From Clostridia bacterium (GTDB lineage: Bacteria; Bacillota; Clostridia; Oscillospirales; Acutalibacteraceae), in contig JAFTVI010000034.1 of assembly GCA_017465825.1 (NCBI GenBank), forward strand, positions 1 through 64,000: a stretch of DNA of 64,000 nt, read 5' to 3'. Below, piece after piece: positions 1-7,037 of this stretch. Each line of letters begins with the position of its first letter. The first letter of the stretch is position 1. Both the position numbers and the translations under genes were made by a program. Below the pieces are notes generated by a model, which had not been told where the DNA came from, made no database searches, and worked only from the letters and a program-made list of their open reading frames with translations.

Positions 1-172
1 AATCCTTATCCTTTAGTTCGTATGTTGTTTTTCCTTTGGCAATTACAGTGGTATCCCGACCATATCTTTGGTCCATTTTATAAACAAAGCAATTCTTACA
101 ACCCGGACTTACTTTTTTACATCCGTGCCATGGATTCCAGGAGATTGCTTTTTCAATTTCTGTATTCTGCAT
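1..172 (-). CDS. DUF5131 (phage Gp37/Gp68-like) protein, N-terminal 57 residues, cut by window edge
   Basis: Reading leftward from an ATG at 172, the frame is open to the window edge. The start is supported by an AGAGGTGA ribosome site just upstream. The N-terminus carries WNPWHGC at about residues 12-18 and then GCKNC, giving cysteines C18, C25 and C28 in a C-x6-C-x2-C arrangement, followed by RYGRD. The same motif block is in the complete DUF5131 gene at 5242-6066, so the family call is firm although most of the protein lies outside the window. From memory, the family is annotated as phage Gp37/Gp68-like, and the three-Cys motif has been taken to suggest an Fe-S or radical-SAM-like enzyme; no function is established here. 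The GNAT gene lies about 50 bp upstream on the same strand, so the two may be co-transcribed. Confidence 0.8.
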   Translation of the reverse strand, partial: MQNTEIEKAISWNPWHGCKKVSPGCKNCFVYKMDQRYGRDTTVIAKGKTTYELKDKD

Positions 173-223
173 AATATCACCTCTGCAAATTCTTATTTAT
201 CTAACTCTGCAAATTGGAATTTG

Positions 224-667
224 TTATATTGTTCTTTGCAGATAAACCATATCCACCAACTGAACGCCACACTCGAATATCGGGTGGGCGTAATTATCCG
301 TGAAAAAGTTCGGTATGCTATGGGAACGAATAAAACCGCACTTTTCGTAGAATGGAACTGTCAATGGACTATCACCCGTTACAACCTGTAAGACAAAATA
401 TTTACCACCATACTCTTTGGCAAGAAAATCAATCAAGGCTTTTGCATAACCATTACCTTGATAATCGGGAACGGTTGCAATGTTCTTTATCTCCAAGATA
501 CCGTTGCCCTCATCTGTAACAACACATTCGCTTTTTACACCGTTATCATTAAGCACATACATAGTACCCTTATCAATATATCGGTCTATCATATCTTCTT
601 GTTCATCTGCTAATAACAGCAAATCAAGATATTGTTTCTTGTTTTCTATGACCTCAATAATTTTCAT
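224..667 (-). CDS. GNAT family N-acetyltransferase
   Basis: The 147-residue protein has the single-domain GNAT layout. A central strand (ILEIKNIATVPDYQGNGYAK, about residues 57-76) contains the QGNGYA acetyl-CoA pyrophosphate loop, and near the C-terminus VPFYEKCGF is the usual FYxxxGF motif. The acceptor substrate cannot be predicted. I chose the ATG at 667, preceded by GGGTG, over an in-frame TTG at 682. The gene lies directly upstream of the cut-off DUF5131 gene on the same strand. The stretch just before its start (679-695) nearly repeats the stretch before that DUF5131 start (185-201), so the two genes share similar leaders. The gene sits back to back with a recombinase remnant, consistent with an accessory region. 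Confidence 0.85.
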   Translation of the reverse strand: MKIIEVIENKKQYLDLLLLADEQEDMIDRYIDKGTMYVLNDNGVKSECVVTDEGNGILEIKNIATVPDYQGNGYAKALIDFLAKEYGGKYFVLQVVTGDSPLTVPFYEKCGFIRSHSIPNFFTDNYAHPIFECGVQLVDMVYLQRTI

Positions 668-742
668 CAATCGCACCCGCAAATTCTTATTTGTCGAAAT
701 AATTATATCACATACTTACCAATCAAATCAACCCGAATACAT

Positions 743-1099
743 ATGCTTGATGCCATTCAGGATGGCATATACACGGCCTCTACAAAGCAAAGACTTGAAG
801 AGCTTGAAGCAAGAAAAGAAGATATCGAAGTACAGCTTGCTATGGAAGAATTAGGACGTACTAAAATCAATGAAGATATGCTTCATATGTGGTTTAACAA
901 AATGAAAAGTCTTGATATCGCAACATTGGATTACAAGCGTATGTTCTTCGATGCATTTGTAAACTCAGTATATGTTTTAGATGAGGGCATTGAGGTATTG
1001 CTAAACTATAAGGAGGGGACAAAAATTATCCCTTTTGAAGAAATTAATAAATTTTTTAATGAAGGTTCGGATTTATCTCCACCCGCTCGACCATATTGA
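743..1099 (+). pseudogene. C-terminal remnant of a large serine recombinase
   Basis: From about position 743 the frame encodes a 118-residue segment typical of the C-terminal coiled-coil end of clostridial large serine recombinases: MLDAIQDGI, then TKQRLEELEARKEDIE, then FFDAFVNSVYVLD, NYKEGTK, and a terminal GSDLSPPARPY. The catalytic resolvase domain, the recombinase domain and the zinc-ribbon part are missing, since a full-length member is usually 500 residues or more. The frame is open for another 100 bp to the left, but that translation does not look like the family, so the deletion end-point is near 740. No ribosome site fits the ATG at 743. It is most likely a dead relic of an integrated element whose end lay near here. 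The stop codon overlaps a strong terminator. Confidence 0.75.
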
Positions 1100-1140
1100 G
1101 TATTCATAAGGCATTTGACCTGTGAATACTCAATTTTTTT
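1096..1140 (+). terminator. Rho-independent terminator after recombinase remnant
   Basis: Perfect 11-bp arms TTGAGTATTCA (1096-1106) and TGAATACTCAA (1123-1133), followed by seven T. It overlaps the stop codon of the recombinase remnant, so it travelled with that gene. Confidence 0.85.
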
Positions 1141-1183
1141 GTCTGACGGCGCATAATAGTTCTAAATATGCATCATTTATTGC

Positions 1184-1242
1184 TTGACACAAAAATGCTG
1201 ACGAAGTATAATTGTTGCAAGAGCAATAGTTGCATATGCAAC
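1184..1242 (+). promoter_or_regulatory. Promoter and two-dyad operator of the MarR/ABC exporter operon
   Basis: TTGACA (1184-1189), 17-bp spacer, TATAAT (1207-1212). Immediately downstream are two dyads sharing TTGC/GCAA half-sites: TTGC-AAGA-GCAA (1215-1226) and the perfect 14-bp palindrome GTTGCATATGCAAC (1229-1242). Their position over the expected start of transcription fits autorepression by the MarR protein encoded next; that link is inferred. Confidence 0.85.
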
Positions 1243-1261
1243 GATTTTTATGGAGGCTATT

Positions 1262-1690
1262 ATGTCAAAAATAATGAAAAGCTTGAACAGTATAAGCCGA
1301 TGTCAGTCTACATACCGTAATGAAAAGCTGAAAGTTGACGGTATTTGCGCCTGTCATCACGCTTTCATACTGAATATTTCAAAAAATCCGGGGCAATCTC
1401 AGGAAGAGATTACGCGTAAGCTGTGTCTCAACAAAAGCACAATAACAAGAACCCTTACTCATCTTGAAAACTGCGGTTACATAACCCGAACACCTAACCC
1501 TGATGATAAGCGGCAGATACTTGTTTATCCGACAGATAAAATGCGTTCTATTCTGCCTGAGGTGAGAGCAATTGCAAAAGAATGGAACGACAAGCTTGTC
1601 GAAGATATTTCCGAAGATGAGCTCGAGATTTTTCACTCGGTTTTGCATAGACTGGAAAGTAAAGCAAAAAGCATAGTTCGGGAGTTGTGA
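1262..1690 (+). CDS. MarR family transcriptional regulator
   Basis: A 142-residue winged-helix regulator. The recognition-helix region KLCLNKSTITRTLTHLENCGYI and the wing NPDDKRQILVYPTDK are the MarR hallmarks. The ATG at 1262 is preceded by GGAGG at five-base spacing; an upstream in-frame ATG at 1250 lies inside that ribosome site and is rejected. The stop is one base from the start of the ABC transporter subunit, so this is the first gene of a three-gene operon (regulator, ABC1, ABC2). In this family the regulator usually represses its own exporter and releases DNA on binding a small, often toxic, ligand. The paired dyads at 1215-1242 are the likely operator. The ligand is unknown. Confidence 0.93.
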   Translation: MSKIMKSLNSISRCQSTYRNEKLKVDGICACHHAFILNISKNPGQSQEEITRKLCLNKSTITRTLTHLENCGYITRTPNPDDKRQILVYPTDKMRSILPEVRAIAKEWNDKLVEDISEDELEIFHSVLHRLESKAKSIVREL

Positions 1691-1691
1691 A

Positions 1692-3407
1692 ATGAAAAGA
1701 ATATTATCTTATCTCAAGCCATTCAGATTGCGGATGACAGTCGGTTTTTTCATTAAAGTGACGGGTACAATGGCAGAGCTTATTCTGCCGTATATTCTGA
1801 CGCATATTTTAGAAAATGTTATAATTCAGCAGAATGTGAGCAAAATCGTGTTTTACGGCATTATCATGGTGCTGTTCAGCATTGTTGCCTGTCTTGGAAA
1901 CATTATTGCAAACCGTATGGCGGCAAGAGTTACAACGAATTTTTCAAAGGCAATGCGAAAAGACCTTTTTACAAAAACGCTTTATCTTTCCTCTGCCGAT
2001 ACAGATGCATTCACCATACCTTCACTTGAATCACGCATAACTACAGATACATATAATGTACACAATTTCATCGGTATGATGCAGAGAATGGGTGTAAGAG
2101 CTCCGATACTGCTAATCGGGGGCATATCACTCACGCTGATTATGGACAGCGCTCTTGCACTTGTTATGATTGCAACATTGCCTGTTATTTTCATAACGGT
2201 TTACAGCATCTCACGTAAGGGTGTGCCGCTGTATACAAAGGTGCAGAAATCAGTGGATAATATGGTAAGAGTTGCGAGAGAGGATGTTCAGGGAATCAGG
2301 GTTATTAAGGCACTGTCCAAGAATGAGCACGAAAACCGCCGATATTACAAAGTTAATTCCGAGCTTTCAAAGCAGGAAAAGCACGCAGGCACTGTTATGG
2401 GAATTGTCAACCCTATTATGACTTTGCTTATGAATTTAGGTATTGCCGCAGTTGTTGCCGTCGCGGCAGTTAGAGTATCAAAAGGCTTGTCCTCCCCTGC
2501 AACCGTAATTGCTTTTATGCAGTATTTCACGCTTATTTCAATGGCGATGATGTCACTTTCCCGAATGTTTGTAACATATACAAAGTGTGCCGCCTCCGCA
2601 AACCGCATTGCCGAGGTGCTTGATACTCCCGATAAATTCACCATAACCGAAGATACACGCAAAGATGAAAATATTCACATTTGCTTTGACAATGTATCGT
2701 TTTCGTATTTCGGTAAGAAACAGAATCTTCAGAATATCTCTCTTTCACTGAAAAAAGGCGAACGTCTTGGAATTATCGGAGCAACGGGCAGCGGTAAATC
2801 TACTTTTATAAAGCTTCTGTTGAGATTTTACGAGCCTGAATCGGGTGAAATAAGAATTAACGGCAGAAATATAACATCCTACAGCCGTGAAGAGCTTTCC
2901 TCAATGTTCGGTGTTGCATTGCAGAACGATTTTATTTGTGCCGATACTATTGAAGAAAACATCCGTTTCGGCAGAGATATTTTAGAAGAGGATATAATCC
3001 GAGCCGCAAAAACTGCTCAGGCACACGATTTTATAACCGCAACAGAGAATGGTTATGCACATATGCTGTCTTCCAAGGGAACAAATATTTCAGGCGGACA
3101 AAGACAGCGAATTCTGATTTCACGCGCAATTGCATCGAATCCCGAAATACTGATACTTGACGATTCATCATCCGCACTTGATTACAAAACAGACGCAAAT
3201 CTGCGCCGTGCGCTTGATGAAAATATGGCAGAATCAACCGTTATCACCGTTGCACAGAGAGTAAGCTCAGTTAAAAACTGCGACCATATTCTTGTTTTAG
3301 AGGACGGCAAGGTTATCGGTCAGGGCAAGCACGAATGGTTGCTTGAAAACTGCGCTGAATACCGTGAAATCAGTGAATCACAGATGGGAGGTGCTTTTGT
3401 TGAATAA
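1692..3407 (+). CDS. ABC exporter half-transporter, degenerate-site subunit
   Basis: A 571-residue protein with an N-terminal six-helix exporter domain and a C-terminal ATPase. Walker A is GATGSGKST (about residue 365) and the signature is ISGGQRQR. Walker B reads LILDDSSSALD, so the catalytic Glu is replaced by Asp. The switch histidine is replaced by Gln (VAQRVSS, about residue 520). This is the pattern of the ATPase-degenerate member of heterodimeric exporters such as TM287/288, LmrCD or BmrCD. Its partner is the next gene, whose start overlaps this stop. Co-transcription behind a MarR gene suggests an inducible drug or peptide exporter; the substrate is not predictable. Confidence 0.93.
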   Translation: MKRILSYLKPFRLRMTVGFFIKVTGTMAELILPYILTHILENVIIQQNVSKIVFYGIIMVLFSIVACLGNIIANRMAARVTTNFSKAMRKDLFTKTLYLSSADTDAFTIPSLESRITTDTYNVHNFIGMMQRMGVRAPILLIGGISLTLIMDSALALVMIATLPVIFITVYSISRKGVPLYTKVQKSVDNMVRVAREDVQGIRVIKALSKNEHENRRYYKVNSELSKQEKHAGTVMGIVNPIMTLLMNLGIAAVVAVAAVRVSKGLSSPATVIAFMQYFTLISMAMMSLSRMFVTYTKCAASANRIAEVLDTPDKFTITEDTRKDENIHICFDNVSFSYFGKKQNLQNISLSLKKGERLGIIGATGSGKSTFIKLLLRFYEPESGEIRINGRNITSYSREELSSMFGVALQNDFICADTIEENIRFGRDILEEDIIRAAKTAQAHDFITATENGYAHMLSSKGTNISGGQRQRILISRAIASNPEILILDDSSSALDYKTDANLRRALDENMAESTVITVAQRVSSVKNCDHILVLEDGKVIGQGKHEWLLENCAEYREISESQMGGAFVE

Positions 3408-5187
3408 GACTGTACGTAAAAGAGACAACAAAGGCATTATGCTAAGGCTCGGAAGATATGTACTCAATCAATGGCATCTGTTTATTCCTGCCGTTATTTT
3501 TACATTGCTGTCAAACCAGCTTTCTCTTTTGGGGCCACGCTATTCGGGCGCGGCAATTGATGCAATTGAAGCACAGCAGGGTGTGAATTTTCCTGTTGTA
3601 TGGGAAAACGTTATTAAAATGATAGTTTGCTATGCGTTGTCTGCTATACTTTCCTATGTGCTTGCAGTAATAATGATTCATCTCAGCCAGAAAATCACCT
3701 ACAAAATGCGAAAGGAGCTTTTTGAAAAGCTCAATACCCTGCCCGTAGGCTATTTTGACACCCATCCCACAGGTGATATAATCAGCCATCTGTCTTATGA
3801 TATAGACACAATAAACAGCACGCTTTCACACGACCTTGTGCAGGTTATGACAAGCGTTTATACGGTTGTCGGTTCACTGATTTTTATGTGGCAGATTTCA
3901 AAACCGATGATACTGATTTTTGTTTTCACAGTTCCCGTATCTGTGTTTTTTACCCGTTACCGTTCTAAAAAAGTTCGTCCGCTGTTCCGTAAAAGGTCAA
4001 AAAAATACGGAGAGCTTAACGGCTACGCAGAAGAAATGCTGTCGGGCGCAAGAACAATTGAAGCCTACGGCAGACAGGATGTTATTTCTGACCGTTTCAA
4101 TGACCGTAACGAGTCGGCTATGAATGCATATTATGATGCAGAGTATAACGCGGCAATGCTTTTCCCCACAATCAACCTTATTAATAATGTTTCGATAGCG
4201 CTTGTTGCCATCTTCGGCGGAATTTTGTATATGTATTCCCAGAGCGGAGAGATTCTTGCAGGCTCTGCGTTCTTTATATCTCTTGGCGGAGTTGCTCAGT
4301 TCGTTCAGTATTCGCGCAAATTTGCAGGTCCGATTAATGAATTTTCTAATATTCTGCACGAGTTCCAGTCTGCATTCTCCGCCGCTGAACGTGTTTTCAG
4401 AATATTGGACGAAGCACCCGAACCTCTTGATCTGCCTGATGCAAAGGAACTGAAAGATGTTGACGGAAATGCGGAACTCGATAATATCACATTCGGTTAT
4501 ACACCCGAAAAGACTATACTGAAAAATGTTTCGGCATCTGCTCCGAAAGGTAAAACAGTGGCAATTGTAGGCCCTACGGGTGCCGGAAAAACGACGATTA
4601 TCAATCTTCTTATGAGATTTTATGACCCGCAGTCGGGTGAAATCCGTATTGATTCAATACCTTCGCTTAAAATCAAACGTTCCGATTTAAGACTTGCATT
4701 TACTATGGTTCTGCAGGACACGTGGCTTTTTCACGGAACGATTTACGATAATATCGTTTACGGCAGAGAAAATGCATCAATGGATGAAGTCAAAGCGGCT
4801 GCTGAAGCCGCAAGAATTGACGGTTACATAGAAAGTCTTCCTGACGGCTATAATACGGTTCTGTCGGATGACGGTGTAAACATCTCCAAAGGTCAGCGCC
4901 AGCTGATAACCATAGCAAGAGCATTTTTATCCGATGCTCCGATGCTGATTCTTGATGAGGCAACCTCAAATGTTGACTCAAGAACGGAAATTAAGATTCA
5001 GGATGCTATGAATGACCTGATGAAAGGCAGAACCTGCTTTGTGATTGCTCACCGACTTTCTACAATACAGAATGCAGACACAATTCTTGTTGTAAGGGAC
5101 GGTGAAATCACCGAACAAGGAAATCACGATGAGCTGATAAAGCTCGGCGGCTTCTACAGCACGCTTTATAATTCACAGTTTTCATAA
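3400..5187 (+). CDS. ABC exporter half-transporter, catalytic subunit
   Basis: Partner of the preceding subunit, 595 residues from the preferred TTG start at 3400, which follows GGGAGGTG and overlaps the upstream stop (TAA 3405-3407). The frame is open to an ATG at 3343, but that lies well inside the upstream gene and lacks a ribosome site. It has a six-helix membrane domain with GYFDTHPTGDIISHL in the first cytoplasmic region, then an ATPase with Walker A GPTGAGKTT, canonical Walker B and Glu (LILDEATSNVD) and switch His (IAHRLST). The signature is the non-consensus ISKGQRQL. In a head-to-tail heterodimer that signature faces the degenerate Walker site of the partner, so one composite site would be catalytic and the other mainly structural. 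Confidence 0.93.
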   Translation: MNKTVRKRDNKGIMLRLGRYVLNQWHLFIPAVIFTLLSNQLSLLGPRYSGAAIDAIEAQQGVNFPVVWENVIKMIVCYALSAILSYVLAVIMIHLSQKITYKMRKELFEKLNTLPVGYFDTHPTGDIISHLSYDIDTINSTLSHDLVQVMTSVYTVVGSLIFMWQISKPMILIFVFTVPVSVFFTRYRSKKVRPLFRKRSKKYGELNGYAEEMLSGARTIEAYGRQDVISDRFNDRNESAMNAYYDAEYNAAMLFPTINLINNVSIALVAIFGGILYMYSQSGEILAGSAFFISLGGVAQFVQYSRKFAGPINEFSNILHEFQSAFSAAERVFRILDEAPEPLDLPDAKELKDVDGNAELDNITFGYTPEKTILKNVSASAPKGKTVAIVGPTGAGKTTIINLLMRFYDPQSGEIRIDSIPSLKIKRSDLRLAFTMVLQDTWLFHGTIYDNIVYGRENASMDEVKAAAEAARIDGYIESLPDGYNTVLSDDGVNISKGQRQLITIARAFLSDAPMLILDEATSNVDSRTEIKIQDAMNDLMKGRTCFVIAHRLSTIQNADTILVVRDGEITEQGNHDELIKLGGFYSTLYNSQFS

Positions 5188-5189
5188 AC

Positions 5190-5230
5190 ACTAAAGCCTT
5201 GTTCTCAGTTTATGAGAGCAAGGCTTTAGT
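5190..5230. terminator. Bidirectional terminator between ABC exporter and DUF5131 genes
   Basis: A long hairpin with 18-base arms, ACTAAAGCCTTGTTCTCA and its near-perfect complement ending ...GGCTTTAGT, loop GTTTA, between convergent genes. There is no strong T-run on either side, so efficiency is uncertain. Confidence 0.75.
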
Positions 5231-5241
5231 AATTATTTTAT

Positions 5242-6066
5242 TCAGCACTGTGAATTATTCTTTTTCCACTTGAGTGCTTTCATTTTTTCTTTAGTTTCAA
5301 GAACGTGCTGAATCTCTGCATCTATATCTACCGGTGGATAGTGAAGTCCTGACTTGAGAGCCTGCACCATCTGGTCGGTGCGGTTGCGGATTTTATATTC
5401 TTTGCCGTCTTTAATGAATATATTGCCCGTCTGACCGAAAATAAGGTGAATATCATATTTTTTACATTGGTCGTGCAGTTTTTTTACCCATTCGTAATGA
5501 AGAGGTCTTGAACCGAGATAATTTTCACCGCCGGCAAGCACGGTTTCAATTTTACCCGTAGCAAGATATTTATCCAAATCCACTTCACCGATAAAGGGTT
5601 TTACGCTTATCCAGTTATGCTTTGAGGGAATTTCAAGAAGATATGGAATTCTTTCATCAACTCTTTTCTGATTTTCACAGGAAACGGCAAATTGAACGTG
5701 ATCCCAGCCCTCGCCCCAATCGGGTGGCAGACAGTCCTTGATTCTGTATGCTCTTTTTGTCAGCAAAGAAAATGTAACATCAGGTCTTTTTCTTATAAAA
5801 TCCCAAGCCTCTTTGCGCCATTCATCAGCTTCTTCAATAAAAAAGTCACTGGTCATACACACTCTTACAAAAGTGCCGCCGGGGAGCTTATAATTTCCGT
5901 TTTTGTCCTTCTTTACGGGATAGTTGAAGTTCGACTTGTTCTTTGCAACCTCATTTGTATCTCTACCATATCTTTTATCCAAAAAGAATGCGTAGCAGTT
6001 CTGACAACCCTCACTGCATTTGTGACAACCGTGCCAAGGGTTCCAGGTTAAATCGTGTATATCCAT
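5242..6066 (-). CDS. DUF5131 (phage Gp37/Gp68-like) protein
   Basis: A complete 274-residue member. The N-terminus has WNPWHGC (residues 8-14), SEGCQNCYA with C21 and C24, and RYGRD, giving C14-x6-C21-x2-C24 plus an extra C17. Later blocks are RVCMTSDFF, FSLLTKRAYRI, FAVSCENQKRVDERIPYL, and a C-terminal region with FGQTGN. The family has no settled activity; the three-Cys motif suggests a bound Fe-S cluster but this is inference. The ATG at 6066 is preceded by GGAGGAACAATT. It lies 11 bp downstream of a MarR gene in the same direction, so it is probably that regulator's target. A second copy of the family is cut off at the left window edge. Confidence 0.88.
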   Translation of the reverse strand: MDIHDLTWNPWHGCHKCSEGCQNCYAFFLDKRYGRDTNEVAKNKSNFNYPVKKDKNGNYKLPGGTFVRVCMTSDFFIEEADEWRKEAWDFIRKRPDVTFSLLTKRAYRIKDCLPPDWGEGWDHVQFAVSCENQKRVDERIPYLLEIPSKHNWISVKPFIGEVDLDKYLATGKIETVLAGGENYLGSRPLHYEWVKKLHDQCKKYDIHLIFGQTGNIFIKDGKEYKIRNRTDQMVQALKSGLHYPPVDIDAEIQHVLETKEKMKALKWKKNNSQC

Positions 6067-6077
6067 AATTGTTCCTC

Positions 6078-6497
6078 CTATTTTTCGTTCTCCAATATTT
6101 TCTGTGCATTGCTGACTAAATCAACCAATAAAGCAAACTTTTCATCGCCTAATTTATTTTCTATCGTTTTTAACTGCTCGTTAAGTTTTACTTCCGATTC
6201 ATTAACAAGTTTTTTTGCCTTTTCGGTAGGCATTACATAAAAACTTCTTTTGTCACTCGGTGAAAAATCCTTGTATATATACCCTTTTTCTTCAAGAGCT
6301 GAAATATGAGCAGCAACCATAGGCTTTGACACGCCTAAAAGCTCTGCTATCATTATAGGAGTAAATACCCCTTCACGTTTGGAGATTATATTCAAAACAC
6401 CCATTTCACTGGGTCTTATGGGCAAATCCTTTTTTAGCTCAATATAATCTCTGCTGAATTTTGAAAAAGCAATATTTGCATTCATATATTTATCCAT
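6078..6497 (-). CDS. MarR family transcriptional regulator
   Basis: A 139-residue MarR-type winged helix: LPIRPSEMGVLNIISKREG, recognition region LLGVSKPMVAAHISALEEKGYI, and wing SPSDKRSFYVMPTEKA. The start at 6497 follows AAAGGTG at five bases. It is the first gene of a two-gene operon with the DUF5131 enzyme. Its promoter region holds two near-identical dyads (6514-6531 and 6537-6554) sharing AGTTAAT/ATTAACT arms, one between -35 and -10 and one downstream of -10, where a bound repressor would block RNA polymerase. The inducing signal is unknown. Confidence 0.92.
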   Translation of the reverse strand: MDKYMNANIAFSKFSRDYIELKKDLPIRPSEMGVLNIISKREGVFTPIMIAELLGVSKPMVAAHISALEEKGYIYKDFSPSDKRSFYVMPTEKAKKLVNESEVKLNEQLKTIENKLGDEKFALLVDLVSNAQKILENEK

Positions 6498-6513
6498 AAA
6501 GCACCTTTAAATC

Positions 6514-6560
6514 AGTTAATCTGCATTAACTATTATAGTTCATCTGTATTAACTTGTCAA
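6514..6560 (-). promoter_or_regulatory. Promoter with twin operator dyads for the MarR-DUF5131 operon
   Basis: On the minus strand, TTGACA (6555-6560), 17-bp spacer, TATAAT (6532-6537). AGTTAATCTGCATTAACT (6514-6531) is a perfect dyad with seven-base arms. AGTTCATCTGTATTAACT (6537-6554) is the same dyad with one arm mismatch and fills the -35/-10 spacer. The centres are 23 bp apart, about two helical turns, so two dimers could sit on one DNA face. Confidence 0.88.
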
Positions 6561-6609
6561 CAGCAAGTGTACAAATTTTTTTAAGTATAAAAAAATATTG
6601 ATATTTTTA

Positions 6610-6638
6610 TTGACAATCAGTTTTTTTTGTGATATTAT
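6610..6638 (+). promoter_or_regulatory. Promoter of the T-box/trpB transcript
   Basis: TTGACA (6610-6615), 17-bp spacer, TATTAT (6633-6638). It lies just upstream of the T-box leader. Confidence 0.85.
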
Positions 6639-6644
6639 CAATTT

Positions 6645-6930
6645 AAATTTAATAACAACAAACCGTTGAGGCGGAGATAACGGCAATAATGCCTTCACAG
6701 AGAGCCTGTGTTGCTGAGAGTCAGGTAAGAAACAAGTTGTCAAATGGACCGCTGAGGGTGCAGTCAAATGGATTTTCCAAAGTATTCTGCAACGAGAAGA
6801 TATGCGTTAGTTATCGGGGATATAGTAGTATTCTGCTGAGTGTGTGAGGGCAACCTCACAAAACAAGGTGGCACCACGGATAAGTTTATTCGTCCTTGAC
6901 AGAAAAAGATTCTGTCGGGGACTTTTTATT
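6645..6930 (+). promoter_or_regulatory. T-box riboswitch, tryptophan specifier, with terminator
   Basis: A leader of nearly 300 bases. The distal part of stem I has the typical AGAGAGCC element near 6700. The specifier side has AAATGGACC, placing a UGG (Trp) codon at 6745-6747 followed by the usual purine. The conserved T-box sequence AAGGTGGCACCACGG is at 6865-6879. An intrinsic terminator follows: GTCCTTGACAGAA paired with TTCTGTCGGGGAC, then a T-run, 6892-6927. Uncharged tRNA-Trp should stabilise the antiterminator and allow trpB transcription. The specifier agrees with the downstream gene product. It fills most of the roughly 540-base gap between the MarR and trpB genes. Confidence 0.93.
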
Positions 6931-6947
6931 TTTCGGAGGAATGCATT

Positions 6948-6986
6948 ATGTTATTGACAAAGCGATGGCGTGACTTAGCCTGTTAA
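6948..6986 (+). CDS. Possible 12-residue leader peptide with a Trp codon
   Basis: Between the T-box terminator and trpB, a good ribosome site (CGGAGG at 6934-6939) sits eight bases before an ATG at 6948. It opens a short frame, MLLTKRWRDLAC, ending at TAA 6984-6986. One residue is Trp. It could be a translated leader acting after the T-box or a chance ORF; no alternative hairpin was clear by eye. Confidence 0.3.
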   Translation: MLLTKRWRDLAC

Positions 6987-7037
6987 ACTGATTTATTTAC
7001 TACAAAAAAATAAAACTATATATCGGAGGAATTAATT

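Noticed and set aside
632-742. N-terminal extension of the recombinase frame
   Set aside because: The translation before about 743 does not resemble the family and lies in the GNAT promoter region.
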